Positions 49,328-57,890 of a DNA stretch of 64,000 nt are shown here, piece after piece. The stretch spans positions 124,001 to 188,000 of the forward strand of contig CAMJXD010000002.1 in NCBI GenBank assembly GCA_946409635.1, given 5' to 3'. This DNA comes from an uncultured Prevotellaceae bacterium (GTDB taxonomy: Bacteria; Bacteroidota; Bacteroidia; Bacteroidales; Muribaculaceae). The translations under genes were made by a program, and so were the position numbers. The first letter of the stretch is position 1. Every line of letters starts with the position of its first letter. The notes beneath the pieces are model-generated. The model saw nothing but the letters and a program-made list of their open reading frames with translations. It was not told the origin of the DNA and searched no databases.

Positions 49328-50176
49328 ATGGCAACGACCTACAATAACGACAGCAACGTGCAGGCACCCATCGGAGTATTTGACTCGGGCTTTGGCGGTC
49401 TGACAATCCTGCGGGACATCAGGCGGGTGCTACCACAATATGACTACCTGTTTGTGGGAGACAACGCCCGTGCCCCTTACGGGACGCGTTCCCGCGAGCT
49501 GGTGTATGAATTCACTTTACAGGCAGTTAAGCACCTGTTTGCCCAGGGGTGCCACCTGGTCATCCTGGCCTGCAACACGGCCTCGGCCGAGGCGCTACGC
49601 ACCATTCAGCAGCAGGACCTGCCCACACTGGCCCCTAACCGCCGCGTGCTGGGAGTGGTGCGCCCCACCGTCGAGAAAGTGGGCCAGCTCACCAGGAGCG
49701 GCCACATCGGCGTGTTCGGCACTCCGGGAACAATCGGCAGCCGCAGCTATAATATCGAGATTGAAGGGATGTATCCGGGCTTCAAAGTCCACGGCCACGC
49801 CTGCCCGATGTGGGTGCCGCTGGTCGAGAACCGCGAGAGCAACGGCGACGGGGCCGACTACTTTGTCAAGAAGGACATTGACCTGCTGATGCAGGAGTGC
49901 CCCCAGATTGACACCGTCATCCTGGGCTGCACCCACTATCCCCTGCTCATCGACAAGATCAACCAGTACAGGCCCCAGGGCGTAAACATCATCCAGCAAG
50001 GCCCCATCGTTGCCGAGAGCCTGGCCGACTACCTGCAGCGCCATCCCGAGATTGAGCGCCACTGCAGCCACGGCGGCAGCTGCCAGTATTACACCACCGA
50101 GGATCCGGAGCACTTCTCTCCGCTGGCAAGCGTGTTTGTCAACGAGCCGGTCAACGCACGGCGCATCATCCTGTAA
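49328..50176 (+). CDS. murI: Glutamate racemase
   Basis: PIGVFDSGFGGLTILRDI; ILACNTASAEAL; VILGCTHYPLL; start at MATTYNND. Confidence 0.95.
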   Translation: MATTYNNDSNVQAPIGVFDSGFGGLTILRDIRRVLPQYDYLFVGDNARAPYGTRSRELVYEFTLQAVKHLFAQGCHLVILACNTASAEALRTIQQQDLPTLAPNRRVLGVVRPTVEKVGQLTRSGHIGVFGTPGTIGSRSYNIEIEGMYPGFKVHGHACPMWVPLVENRESNGDGADYFVKKDIDLLMQECPQIDTVILGCTHYPLLIDKINQYRPQGVNIIQQGPIVAESLADYLQRHPEIERHCSHGGSCQYYTTEDPEHFSPLASVFVNEPVNARRIIL

Positions 50177-50206
50177 GCACCTGCAAGCCAGCCCTTATAA
50201 GTTTAT

Positions 50207-50842
50207 TCACATTCCTAGACCCTTGAGCCACTCCTCGACCTTGTTGCGGCCGGAGCGCACTTCGTGGCCGTAGATGGCAAAGCCGGGCTTGACGTCGGCA
50301 TCGGGATAAGCCTTGCGCACGTCGTCGACACAGCTGGCCAGCCCGCTCCCCTCATGAGTGGTAAAGGGAATGATGGTCTTGCCGTTGAGGTCATAGTCGC
50401 GGAAGAAGGTGAACATCACCTGGGGATAGGTGCCCCACCACACAGGGCCGCCGATGAAGACGGTGTCATACTGGTCCACGTTCTCGAGCTTGCCTACCAT
50501 GGCGGGCAGCTCTCCATTGTTGGCCTCTTGCTTGGCAACCTCAATGAGCTGCATGTAGGGCATGTCGTAGTCCTTGTCCGCTACAATCTCAAACTGGTCG
50601 GCACCGGTCATCTCACTGATGTAATCGGCCACAATCTTGGTATTGCCCACCTCGATGTTGCCCACGCTATAGTTCTCACCTGCATGTGAGAAAAACACGA
50701 CTAAAAACTTTCCTTGCTTCTCCATATTGTTTTCGTTTTGTTGATTTGCTGATGACTGATTGGCATGTGCCGTGCAGCTCATGGACAACATGGCCACGAC
50801 TACTGCTATAAACGACTGAAATTTCTTCATTGCTGACATCAT
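50207..50842 (-). CDS. Flavodoxin-like protein with N-terminal export signal
   Basis: KFLVVFFSHAGENYSVGNIEVGNT; FIGGPVWWGTYPQVMFTFFRDYDLNGKTIIPFTTHEGSG. Confidence 0.85.
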   Translation of the reverse strand: MMSAMKKFQSFIAVVVAMLSMSCTAHANQSSANQQNENNMEKQGKFLVVFFSHAGENYSVGNIEVGNTKIVADYISEMTGADQFEIVADKDYDMPYMQLIEVAKQEANNGELPAMVGKLENVDQYDTVFIGGPVWWGTYPQVMFTFFRDYDLNGKTIIPFTTHEGSGLASCVDDVRKAYPDADVKPGFAIYGHEVRSGRNKVEEWLKGLGM

Positions 50843-50968
50843 TATTTAAGTTGTTTTATCGGTTGCAAAATTACTATCATTCTGCAAGCCGTATGTTACA
50901 CTTTTTACTGCAATATTTTCACTTTTTGACCCAAAAAGCGACTGGCCTATGCCGATTGGGACTATACA

Positions 50969-51015
50969 ATAATTCAGCATCGTAGTTTTAAAGCCACGAT
51001 ACTGAATTATTGCAT
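50969..51015 (-). terminator. Hairpin terminator downstream of the gly-zipper lipoprotein gene
   Basis: CAATAATTCAG.ATCGT ... ACGAT.CTGAATTATTG. Confidence 0.6.
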
Positions 51016-51029
51016 GCCCAGCAGGGTTG

Positions 51030-51683
51030 TTATCGGCGATTGGTGCGCAGTTGGAAGGAGCGCAGCGTGTAGATCTTGTCGCCGTCCGAGAAGCCGATCG
51101 AGAAATCGGCCGAACCGTTTTTCAATTTGTTGGTCGCGATGATCTCGCTCTGGTAACGCACGGCCTTGCCCGGTGCCAGCTCCTTGACGATGGCCGTGGG
51201 CGAGAGGTAAATCTGCTTGGTACCGCTCACGGTGATGACAGGAGCAATATCGTAGGCATAATCGCGCCCGGTATTGCGAATGATAAACACGAGCTTGGCG
51301 TGCTCGCCGGCATCAAGGGCGCGGTTGTTGTTCTCATCGACAAATCGCATCTCCTCGATGTCTATGCTGGCATAGGGGCTATAGGCATTGTTCTGGCGAT
51401 AATCGTCCATACCGTATTCATAGTAGTAGTCGGAGGATCGGTAGTTGCCGTCATCGGTCTTGGGAGCCGTCGCGGCAGCGCCAATAATGCCGCCCACGGC
51501 CATACCAACCACCGTGCCCAGGTCGCTCCCGCGCGGTCCGTCGGCCATGCCGCCGATTGCCGAACCAAACATGCCACCGAGCGAAGCGCCCGTGGCTGTG
51601 CCATAAAACTGGTTCATCGACTGACAACTCGATAGCAATAGCAGTGAAGCCAGCATCGTCACAATGATAGTTCTGTTGTTCAT
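51030..51683 (-). CDS. Glycine-zipper lipoprotein
   Basis: Lipobox LLLSSCQSMN; GTATGASLGGMFGSAIGGMADGPRGSDLGTVVGMAVGGIIGAA glycine zipper. Confidence 0.8.
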   Translation of the reverse strand: MNNRTIIVTMLASLLLLSSCQSMNQFYGTATGASLGGMFGSAIGGMADGPRGSDLGTVVGMAVGGIIGAAATAPKTDDGNYRSSDYYYEYGMDDYRQNNAYSPYASIDIEEMRFVDENNNRALDAGEHAKLVFIIRNTGRDYAYDIAPVITVSGTKQIYLSPTAIVKELAPGKAVRYQSEIIATNKLKNGSADFSIGFSDGDKIYTLRSFQLRTNRR

Positions 51684-51737
51684 CTCTTCTTACTTGAAAT
51701 TACAAGGTTTCATATAGATAGTTGCGCCCCATGACAT

Positions 51738-51753
51738 TGCAAGAATTGTGCCA
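51738..51753 (-). promoter_or_regulatory. Sigma-54 promoter upstream of gly-zipper lipoprotein gene
   Basis: Minus strand TGGCAC-AATTC-TTGCA, exact GG-N10-GC; 54 nt before the start codon at 51683. Confidence 0.75.
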
Positions 51754-51762
51754 AGGCTGCCC

Positions 51763-52185
51763 CTACTGTCCCTGATCAAGGTCGGCCGGGCTGTAACGCA
51801 AGGCCGCCGCAGGCCGGAGGTCGCCCAGCATGATGTCAAGCCTGAAGGGGCGGCCCTCCTTCCTCAACAAGTCGAGCAATGGGGTCCAGACGTCGGCAAA
51901 CTGTTTGAGCTGCCGCAGCCACAGTCGCTTGACGTTGTCAGAATCGCCGGTGAGTTCCGAGAGGAAGTACTTGATGGATGATGGCACCTTGAGTGCCAGC
52001 ACCACCGTGTCGGCCTGGATGGCGAGGCCGTTGATGTACCATTCCTCGCCCAGGTCGATGGGGCAACGGCCATTAACCTGCCCGATATAGTCATCGAGCG
52101 GATTGAGATCCACGTCCTGGGCCGGGCTCACCAGCGGCATCGTCCATGCCGCCAGCAACAGCATCAAGGCAAGCAGCGTTCTCAT
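51763..52185 (-). CDS. Hypothetical secreted protein
   Basis: Signal peptide MRTLLALMLLLAAWTMPLVSPAQ; no recognised domain. Confidence 0.55.
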   Translation of the reverse strand: MRTLLALMLLLAAWTMPLVSPAQDVDLNPLDDYIGQVNGRCPIDLGEEWYINGLAIQADTVVLALKVPSSIKYFLSELTGDSDNVKRLWLRQLKQFADVWTPLLDLLRKEGRPFRLDIMLGDLRPAAALRYSPADLDQGQ

Positions 52186-52192
52186 CGGCGCA

Positions 52193-52600
52193 TCAGTCTT
52201 GAGGCAGAGACTCGTCCTGGGCATCCAGGTTGTCGATGACTCCTGCGATCATGCCATCGACGATGCTGCCACGGTAGCCAAGCGCCATGGCATAGATCTT
52301 GCAGATGGCCAGTTCCTGCTCATCCAGCTCGCCGTCGACCATCATCATGGCTACCATGTCGCGCAGGTAGGCCAGCTTGGTGTCCTCGTCGTCGGGAAGG
52401 GTAATGGATACACTGTCGGGGTTCTCGATTACGTTGTTAAACTGCTCGGGCGTGATGTCCTCACGCGAAGCCACAGCAATCAGCACGGCGAGCTCTGAAT
52501 CGGTCATGTGGCCGTCGGCGGCTGCGAGCATGACCAGGTTCTTGAGCTGTCCCAAGCGTTGACGCTGGAGGTCGGTTTCATTGTTAGTGTTCATAGTCAC
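52193..52600 (-). CDS. TerB-family-like protein
   Basis: LKNLVMLAAADGHMTDSELAVLIAVASRE and DMVAMMMVDGELDEQELAICKIYAMALGY duplicated TerB-like motifs. Confidence 0.75.
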   Translation of the reverse strand: MTMNTNNETDLQRQRLGQLKNLVMLAAADGHMTDSELAVLIAVASREDITPEQFNNVIENPDSVSITLPDDEDTKLAYLRDMVAMMMVDGELDEQELAICKIYAMALGYRGSIVDGMIAGVIDNLDAQDESLPQD

Positions 52601-52677
52601 ATCATTTTATTTATCGCAAAGGTAATGTATTTTTCAAGAAGTTGGTGTAATTTTGCAGCTATAAAAACTCAAATAGA

Positions 52678-52962
52678 ATGAAAACCATACAAGAAATCAA
52701 GGATATGCTCTCACGCAGCGAGGGCGACGAGGCGCTACGCGCCGCCAACGAGATCGTGGAAAACAAGGGCATCAGCAAGGAGACACTGGCCATGGCCTAC
52801 TACCTGCGCGGCAACGCCTACCGCCAGCAGGGCAACGTGCGCCTGGCGCTCAACAGCTACCTCGAGTCGATGGACCTGGACCCCGACGGTCCCGCAGCCG
52901 AGGCCTATCGTCACCTGCAGGAGCTCCTGGCCTTCTATAACAAGGACTACTATAATCCTTGA
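52678..52962 (+). CDS. TPR-containing small protein
   Basis: KETLAMAYYLRGNAYRQQGNVRLALNSYLESMDLDPDGPA. Confidence 0.75.
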   Translation: MKTIQEIKDMLSRSEGDEALRAANEIVENKGISKETLAMAYYLRGNAYRQQGNVRLALNSYLESMDLDPDGPAAEAYRHLQELLAFYNKDYYNP

Positions 52963-53048
52963 TAGACGTTAGCGCTTCTTGTCTTTCTTGTCGTTAAAAA
53001 GAAAGAGTGCGAATGCCTTGATGGGTCTTTGGAGCCACAACCCTTTAA

Positions 53049-53762
53049 CTATCTAAGCTCAACAAGTTTTTCGATAAGGATGTCGATACCGGCGACAGCC
53101 GTTGTCTTGATGTGCTCAAATCCATGGATGGCCGATGAGTTGAATTCACCGGGGTCGATGATGAAACAAGGGCTGTTCCATGGCACATGATCAATCAAGT
53201 TGGCAGCCGGATAAACCACCAGAGACGTCCCGATGACAACAAAGATGTCGGCTTCCTCAACGACTTTGGCGGCTTTGGACATATTGCGCACGTCCTCACC
53301 GAAGAAGACGATGAAGGGCCTGAGCTGGGAACCATCAGCAGCTTTGTCACCCACCTCGATAGGCTGGTCGAGCGGCAGTTCCTTGATACACTCAGGGGCA
53401 TTGGGGTTCATTGACCCGGTCACCTTCCTCAACTCGCCATGCAGGTGCAGCACATTGGTGCTGCCGGCTCTCTCGTGCAGGTCATCCACATTCTGGGTGA
53501 TGACTGAGACCCGATATTCCTTCTCCAACTCAGCGAGCACGCGATGGGCATGATTAGGCTCTACCGTGAGCAGATTCTTGCGCCTGGCATTATAAAAATC
53601 CAACACTCTGGCTCTGTTCCTGCGATAGCCTTGAATACTCGCCAATTCCATGACATCATACTGCTGCCACAGTCCACCACTGTCGCGAAAGGTGCTCAAC
53701 CCGCTTTCGGCCGAGATGCCCGCACCGGTCAATACAACTAAGTGTTTCATTTGCTTTTCCAT
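53049..53762 (-). CDS. cobB: NAD-dependent protein deacylase (SIR2 family)
   Basis: VLTGAGISAESGLSTFRDSGGLW; TQNVDDLHERAGS; HGEL. Confidence 0.93.
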   Translation of the reverse strand: MEKQMKHLVVLTGAGISAESGLSTFRDSGGLWQQYDVMELASIQGYRRNRARVLDFYNARRKNLLTVEPNHAHRVLAELEKEYRVSVITQNVDDLHERAGSTNVLHLHGELRKVTGSMNPNAPECIKELPLDQPIEVGDKAADGSQLRPFIVFFGEDVRNMSKAAKVVEEADIFVVIGTSLVVYPAANLIDHVPWNSPCFIIDPGEFNSSAIHGFEHIKTTAVAGIDILIEKLVELR

Positions 53763-53779
53763 AATATCTTTCGTTTCAA

Positions 53780-54436
53780 CTATCTATCATTCACTCTAAT
53801 AAACTGATTATGCTCCTTCTCATATCCGATGGTCGATTCCTGGTCATGGCCGGGCCAAATCGTGCAATCATCGGGCAGGCAGTCGATCAAGAACTTCAGG
53901 CTGTCCATCAGGTCTCCCACCCAGCCGAACAACAGGTCGCTGCGACCGATGTCTTCATTGAAAAGCGTGTCTCCGGTAAAGGCCTGCTTCTCCTGCTTGC
54001 AATAGTAAACGACACTGCCGGGAGAATGGCCCGGGGTGTGGAGAGTGATGAGTTCATGCTCACCAAAACAGATGACCTCGTTGTCCTCCAGAAAATGCTC
54101 GGGTTGGACAACCTCACGCGTGAAGCACTTGCCAAACAGTTCGTGAATCCTCGTTTCGACCCGGTCGGTCCACAGTTTGTCCCTGTGATGCACTTCGGGC
54201 AACAAGCCATACTCATCACGCACCTGGTCACATGACAACAAGTGGTCCCAATGGCCATGTGTCAAGAGGCACCTGACGGGCTTTAACTGCTCATCTCGGA
54301 TGTAATTTCGTAACAAAGCCCGTTCATATCTGTTCTGGGCACAAGGGTCAATGATGACACACTCCATAGTGTCATCACTGACCACATAGCAATTAGCCCT
54401 TAAAGAATTGAATATAAATCTTTTAATTGTTATCAT
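53780..54436 (-). CDS. MBL-fold metallo-hydrolase (glyoxalase II-like)
   Basis: LTHGHWDHLLSCDQV; LHTPGHSPGSVVYY; GDTLFNEDIGRSDL. Confidence 0.92.
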   Translation of the reverse strand: MITIKRFIFNSLRANCYVVSDDTMECVIIDPCAQNRYERALLRNYIRDEQLKPVRCLLTHGHWDHLLSCDQVRDEYGLLPEVHHRDKLWTDRVETRIHELFGKCFTREVVQPEHFLEDNEVICFGEHELITLHTPGHSPGSVVYYCKQEKQAFTGDTLFNEDIGRSDLLFGWVGDLMDSLKFLIDCLPDDCTIWPGHDQESTIGYEKEHNQFIRVNDR

Positions 54437-54908
54437 CTTCTTTTTGTATGGCTGGTTCAGTAGGTTCCTTCACCTCAACATCAGGGTTATCTTGTGAAAC
54501 TGACGGTGATTGAGTGGTCGTACCAACAGAGACCTCAGAAATAGTGGAGAGTGCTCGTTGTTCTAACTCACGGTATGCTTTATCAAGACTTCTCCTAAAC
54601 TCCATCGGTTGCTCCATCTGCTCCGACCTTGCTCTATCCCTTTCTATCAAAAATGAAGGGGTTATAATAGTATCGGGCAAAAAGCGATCCAACTTTTTGC
54701 GATCCAACTTTTTGTTCGGGAAAACCAAATGATAAGAATGGCCGCTGGCATACTCGTCCTCTTCCGAACTGTAGGTTGCAGCGTCTTCTGTCTCAACTGT
54801 AGGCACTCCAGGGATGGGATCATCGTCAAATGTCGTCATTAAAGCGCCAAATATACCCAAGATAAATGAGATCACCAAAAAACGATTTTGAAACTTTTCG
54901 GAAAACAT
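54423..54908 (-). CDS. Hypothetical single-TM protein
   Basis: NRFLVISFILGIFGALMTTF TM segment then charged tail. Confidence 0.5.
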   Translation of the reverse strand: MFSEKFQNRFLVISFILGIFGALMTTFDDDPIPGVPTVETEDAATYSSEEDEYASGHSYHLVFPNKKLDRKKLDRFLPDTIITPSFLIERDRARSEQMEQPMEFRRSLDKAYRELEQRALSTISEVSVGTTTQSPSVSQDNPDVEVKEPTEPAIQKEDDNN

Positions 54909-54989
54909 AGCGATATCGTTTTAATTGTTAATACTTCTTCGTTAATCGAGCACTCATCACTCCACTCATTGTTTACTCACTCAAAGCCT

Positions 54990-55079
54990 TCAACTTTGCA
55001 AAGCATCAGGCCACGAGGCGTCAGCGTTTGCAGTAATTGCTGATACAGCCATTAACATTGATACTAATAAAGTCTTCAT
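54990..55079 (-). other. 29-aa signal-peptide-like small ORF or decayed gene start
   Basis: Read by hand: MKTLLVSMLMAVSAITANADASWPDALQS*; TAATTTTG promoter element upstream. Confidence 0.4.
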
Positions 55080-55319
55080 AATAGTAATTAATAAAGGGTG
55101 AATAATGGAATAAGCCTAACACTGCAATCAGTGCTTTGACATTGCAAAATTAGCGTTTTATTCACATCTTTACAGTTAGCTGGTGGGTGAACAAAAATAA
55201 ATGACTGAACACTTTTTGCAACCATTTCTTTTTGTAAAAAAAACTGCGAGACCTTAAGTTTGCACTTGAGGCCGTTTCGGGTATGATGTTCCTAATAACA
55301 CTTGAGCAATGCAGAGGCA

Positions 55320-55359
55320 AAAAGCAACCATTGTGCTTGCATGCACAATGGTTGCTTTT
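55320..55359. terminator. Perfect 17-bp hairpin
   Basis: AAAAGCAACCATTGTGC-TTGCAT-GCACAATGGTTGCTTTT. Confidence 0.7.
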
Positions 55360-55553
55360 CTGAAAACCCCAAAAAAACTTATTTTTGAAACCCCTGTTAA
55401 TCGATTGGCTTACAAAAATTTATCGAGACCCATCTTTGTTGATACTGTGAAGAGCGGCACTGGTGCAGTACTTCGACATCAGCTCATAGCCGGCAGCACT
55501 CCATTCAATTTGTTCTACGGGTGCTGCCTGTTCGACGGATGGAAAGTTACCAT

Positions 55554-56099
55554 CTATTTTGCGGTTTTCCGGCAGTTCTTCTGGTGGGTCTTGAGCAGTT
55601 TTACGGCCTGACCATATGGGCTAGTGGTAACGCTGACAAAGTAGGCTGCCATGGTGGTCGTGTAGGTGTTCTTGTAGAAGCCCTTGGTAAAGAGTTCCTC
55701 TTCGGTGAAACTGTCGGCAAGGTTCAGCATCTCTTCTTGAGTTTCACGCAATAAGCGGTCGGCCTCGTCAAGCGGAGTACCCTGATGTTTCTCGACCAGC
55801 ATCTTGTCCATCTCGTGGTAGTTGCGCCGGTATTCATCGGGAAGATAATCCCGCGGATGACCGTCTCGGATGTTTTGAACAAACTCACGCATGAGCACCT
55901 GCCACTCATGCAGGTGAATGAGCAGGTCGCGCAGGCAACGGTCATACTGCCAGCGCACGCCGCACTTCTTGGGGTCGGCAGCGAAGTCAAAGGGTGCCAA
56001 CTTTTCCTCATCACTCATTTTTGCGATCTGATCGCACAACTTGGCATATCCATCGGCAATGGATGCCATCAATTCTTGTTTAGTCGTCGGGTTAGCCAT
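55554..56099 (-). CDS. ClbS/DfsB family four-helix bundle protein (DUF1706)
   Basis: TKQELMASIADGYAKLCDQIAKMSDEEK...RWQYDRCLRDLLIHLHEWQVLMREF. Confidence 0.8.
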   Translation of the reverse strand: MANPTTKQELMASIADGYAKLCDQIAKMSDEEKLAPFDFAADPKKCGVRWQYDRCLRDLLIHLHEWQVLMREFVQNIRDGHPRDYLPDEYRRNYHEMDKMLVEKHQGTPLDEADRLLRETQEEMLNLADSFTEEELFTKGFYKNTYTTTMAAYFVSVTTSPYGQAVKLLKTHQKNCRKTAK

Positions 56100-56136
56100 A
56101 ATAGGACAATATTAAAAATCACAAAGTCATTAAACG

Positions 56137-56523
56137 CTATAGAAAAGAAGGTACAATTTTGAATATCAGCACAATTACCGAGAAAAAACACACGAGAAAC
56201 AACAAGAATAGCGGTACAATGAACCAACCAACCGATATGCGGTTCAACCCCTTATAACGCTTAGGAGGCTTATAGGATTCCATCCTCTTCTCAAATCGGC
56301 CAGACAGATACTCGCTCCAGATGATAAAAGGGATAAAAGCGAGTAGATATACCAGCGGATTGCTACATATCAAGGTTAATAATGCTATAAAGATCAATGC
56401 TAATGGCCAAATCATCATGAAATGCATGACACCAGCAAAGTTAGAAGCAGCCCATGTACTTTTATTGAACCGTTTCCCTTTCTCATGATGCTTGCACAAC
56501 CGATAATAGATATACTTAAACAT
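56137..56523 (-). CDS. Hypothetical membrane protein
   Basis: Hydrophobic segments; AT-rich. Confidence 0.45.
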   Translation of the reverse strand: MFKYIYYRLCKHHEKGKRFNKSTWAASNFAGVMHFMMIWPLALIFIALLTLICSNPLVYLLAFIPFIIWSEYLSGRFEKRMESYKPPKRYKGLNRISVGWFIVPLFLLFLVCFFSVIVLIFKIVPSFL

Positions 56524-56583
56524 TATCGTACCAATCTCGTTGATAACATCATTACAGCCTAAAAACCATTAGCCCAATCACCA

Positions 56584-57828
56584 TTATTCCTCGGCTGTGA
56601 GGTCGTCGTAGGTCTGGTAGAGGAAGTCGTTGTAGGGGAAGCGCGCGGTGTGGACGGCCTTGGCTTTCTCATAGAGCAGACGCTTGAGCGCGTCGATGTT
56701 GAGCTGCTTCTTGGCACTGATGAAGACGCAGTTGTCGCCCATGCGCGACATCCAGGTTTCCTGCAGTTCCTCGAGGGGGATGTTCTCGCGCAGGCGGGGC
56801 GTCAGGTCGTCCTCGTCCTTGGGAACATAGGAGAACTGGTCGATCTTGTTGAAGACCATAATCATCTCCTTGTCACCCGCATCACACACTTCCTGAAGAG
56901 TGCGGTTGACAACCTCGATCTGCTCCTCGAACTGGGGATGAGAGATGTCGACCACATGGACGAGGATGTCGCTGTCGCGCACCTCGTCAAGGGTGCTCTT
57001 GAAGGACTCCACGAGATGGGTGGGCAACTTGCGGATGAAGCCCACGGTGTCGGTCAGCAGGAAGGGCAGGTTGGCAATCACGACCTTGCGCACGGTGGTG
57101 TCGAGCGTGGCAAAGAGCTTGTTCTCGGCAAACACCTCACTCTTGCTCAGGACGTTCATCAGCGTGGATTTGCCCACGTTGGTATAGCCCACGAGGGCGA
57201 TGCGGGTGAGCTTGCCGCGGTTCTTGCGCTGGGTAATCTTCTGCTTGTCGAGTTGGGCCAGTTTCTCCTTGAGCAGGGAGATTTTGGTCTTGACGATACG
57301 ACGGTCGGTCTCGATCTGGGTCTCACCAGGGCCACGCATACCGATACCTCCTCGCTGACGCTCCAGGTGGGTCCACATGCCGGCCAGTCGGGGCAACAGG
57401 TACTGGTACTGGGCCAGCTCCACCTGCATCTTGGCACTGGCGGTCTGGGCCCGCTTGGCAAAGATGTCCAGGATGAGGCTCGTGCGGTCCAAGGTCTTGA
57501 CCTTGACGGCCTTCTCGATAAAGGCGACCTGCTTGGGGGTGAGGTCGTCGTCAAAGATGACCAGGCTGATGTCGTTGTCCTCGACATAGGCCACAATTTC
57601 CTCGAGTTTTCCTTTGCCCACATAGCTGGTGCTGTTGGGCCCGTCGCAGCGTTGCAGGAAGGTGTGCACAGTTGTGGCGCCGGCCGTCTCGGCGAGGAAC
57701 TCTAACTCGTCGAGGTATTCCTTGGCCTTGGCCTCGCCCTGCTGGGGCGTAATCAGTCCCACTAGGATGGCACGTTCCTCGGTGAGTTCTATCTCGTTGA
57801 TGCGTTTTTTATCGTCAATAAGTCCCAT
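56584..57828 (-). CDS. hflX: Ribosome-associated GTPase HflX
   Basis: RGGIGMRGPGETQIETDRR; ALVGYTNVGKSTLMNVL; DTVGFIRKLPTHLV. Confidence 0.95.
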   Translation of the reverse strand: MGLIDDKKRINEIELTEERAILVGLITPQQGEAKAKEYLDELEFLAETAGATTVHTFLQRCDGPNSTSYVGKGKLEEIVAYVEDNDISLVIFDDDLTPKQVAFIEKAVKVKTLDRTSLILDIFAKRAQTASAKMQVELAQYQYLLPRLAGMWTHLERQRGGIGMRGPGETQIETDRRIVKTKISLLKEKLAQLDKQKITQRKNRGKLTRIALVGYTNVGKSTLMNVLSKSEVFAENKLFATLDTTVRKVVIANLPFLLTDTVGFIRKLPTHLVESFKSTLDEVRDSDILVHVVDISHPQFEEQIEVVNRTLQEVCDAGDKEMIMVFNKIDQFSYVPKDEDDLTPRLRENIPLEELQETWMSRMGDNCVFISAKKQLNIDALKRLLYEKAKAVHTARFPYNDFLYQTYDDLTAEE

Positions 57829-57890
57829 ATTTCAGTTTTTAGTTTTGTGTTGATTGTGGACCGTGGCAGTGCCACGGTTTACTTAACATA

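Noticed and set aside
55309-55611. 100-aa plus-strand ORF
   Set aside because: Begins in the perfect hairpin and runs antisense into the ClbS-like gene; no coding features
57415-57440. TTGGCACTGGCGGTC string
   Set aside because: Within hflX coding region and lacks the -12 TTGC element
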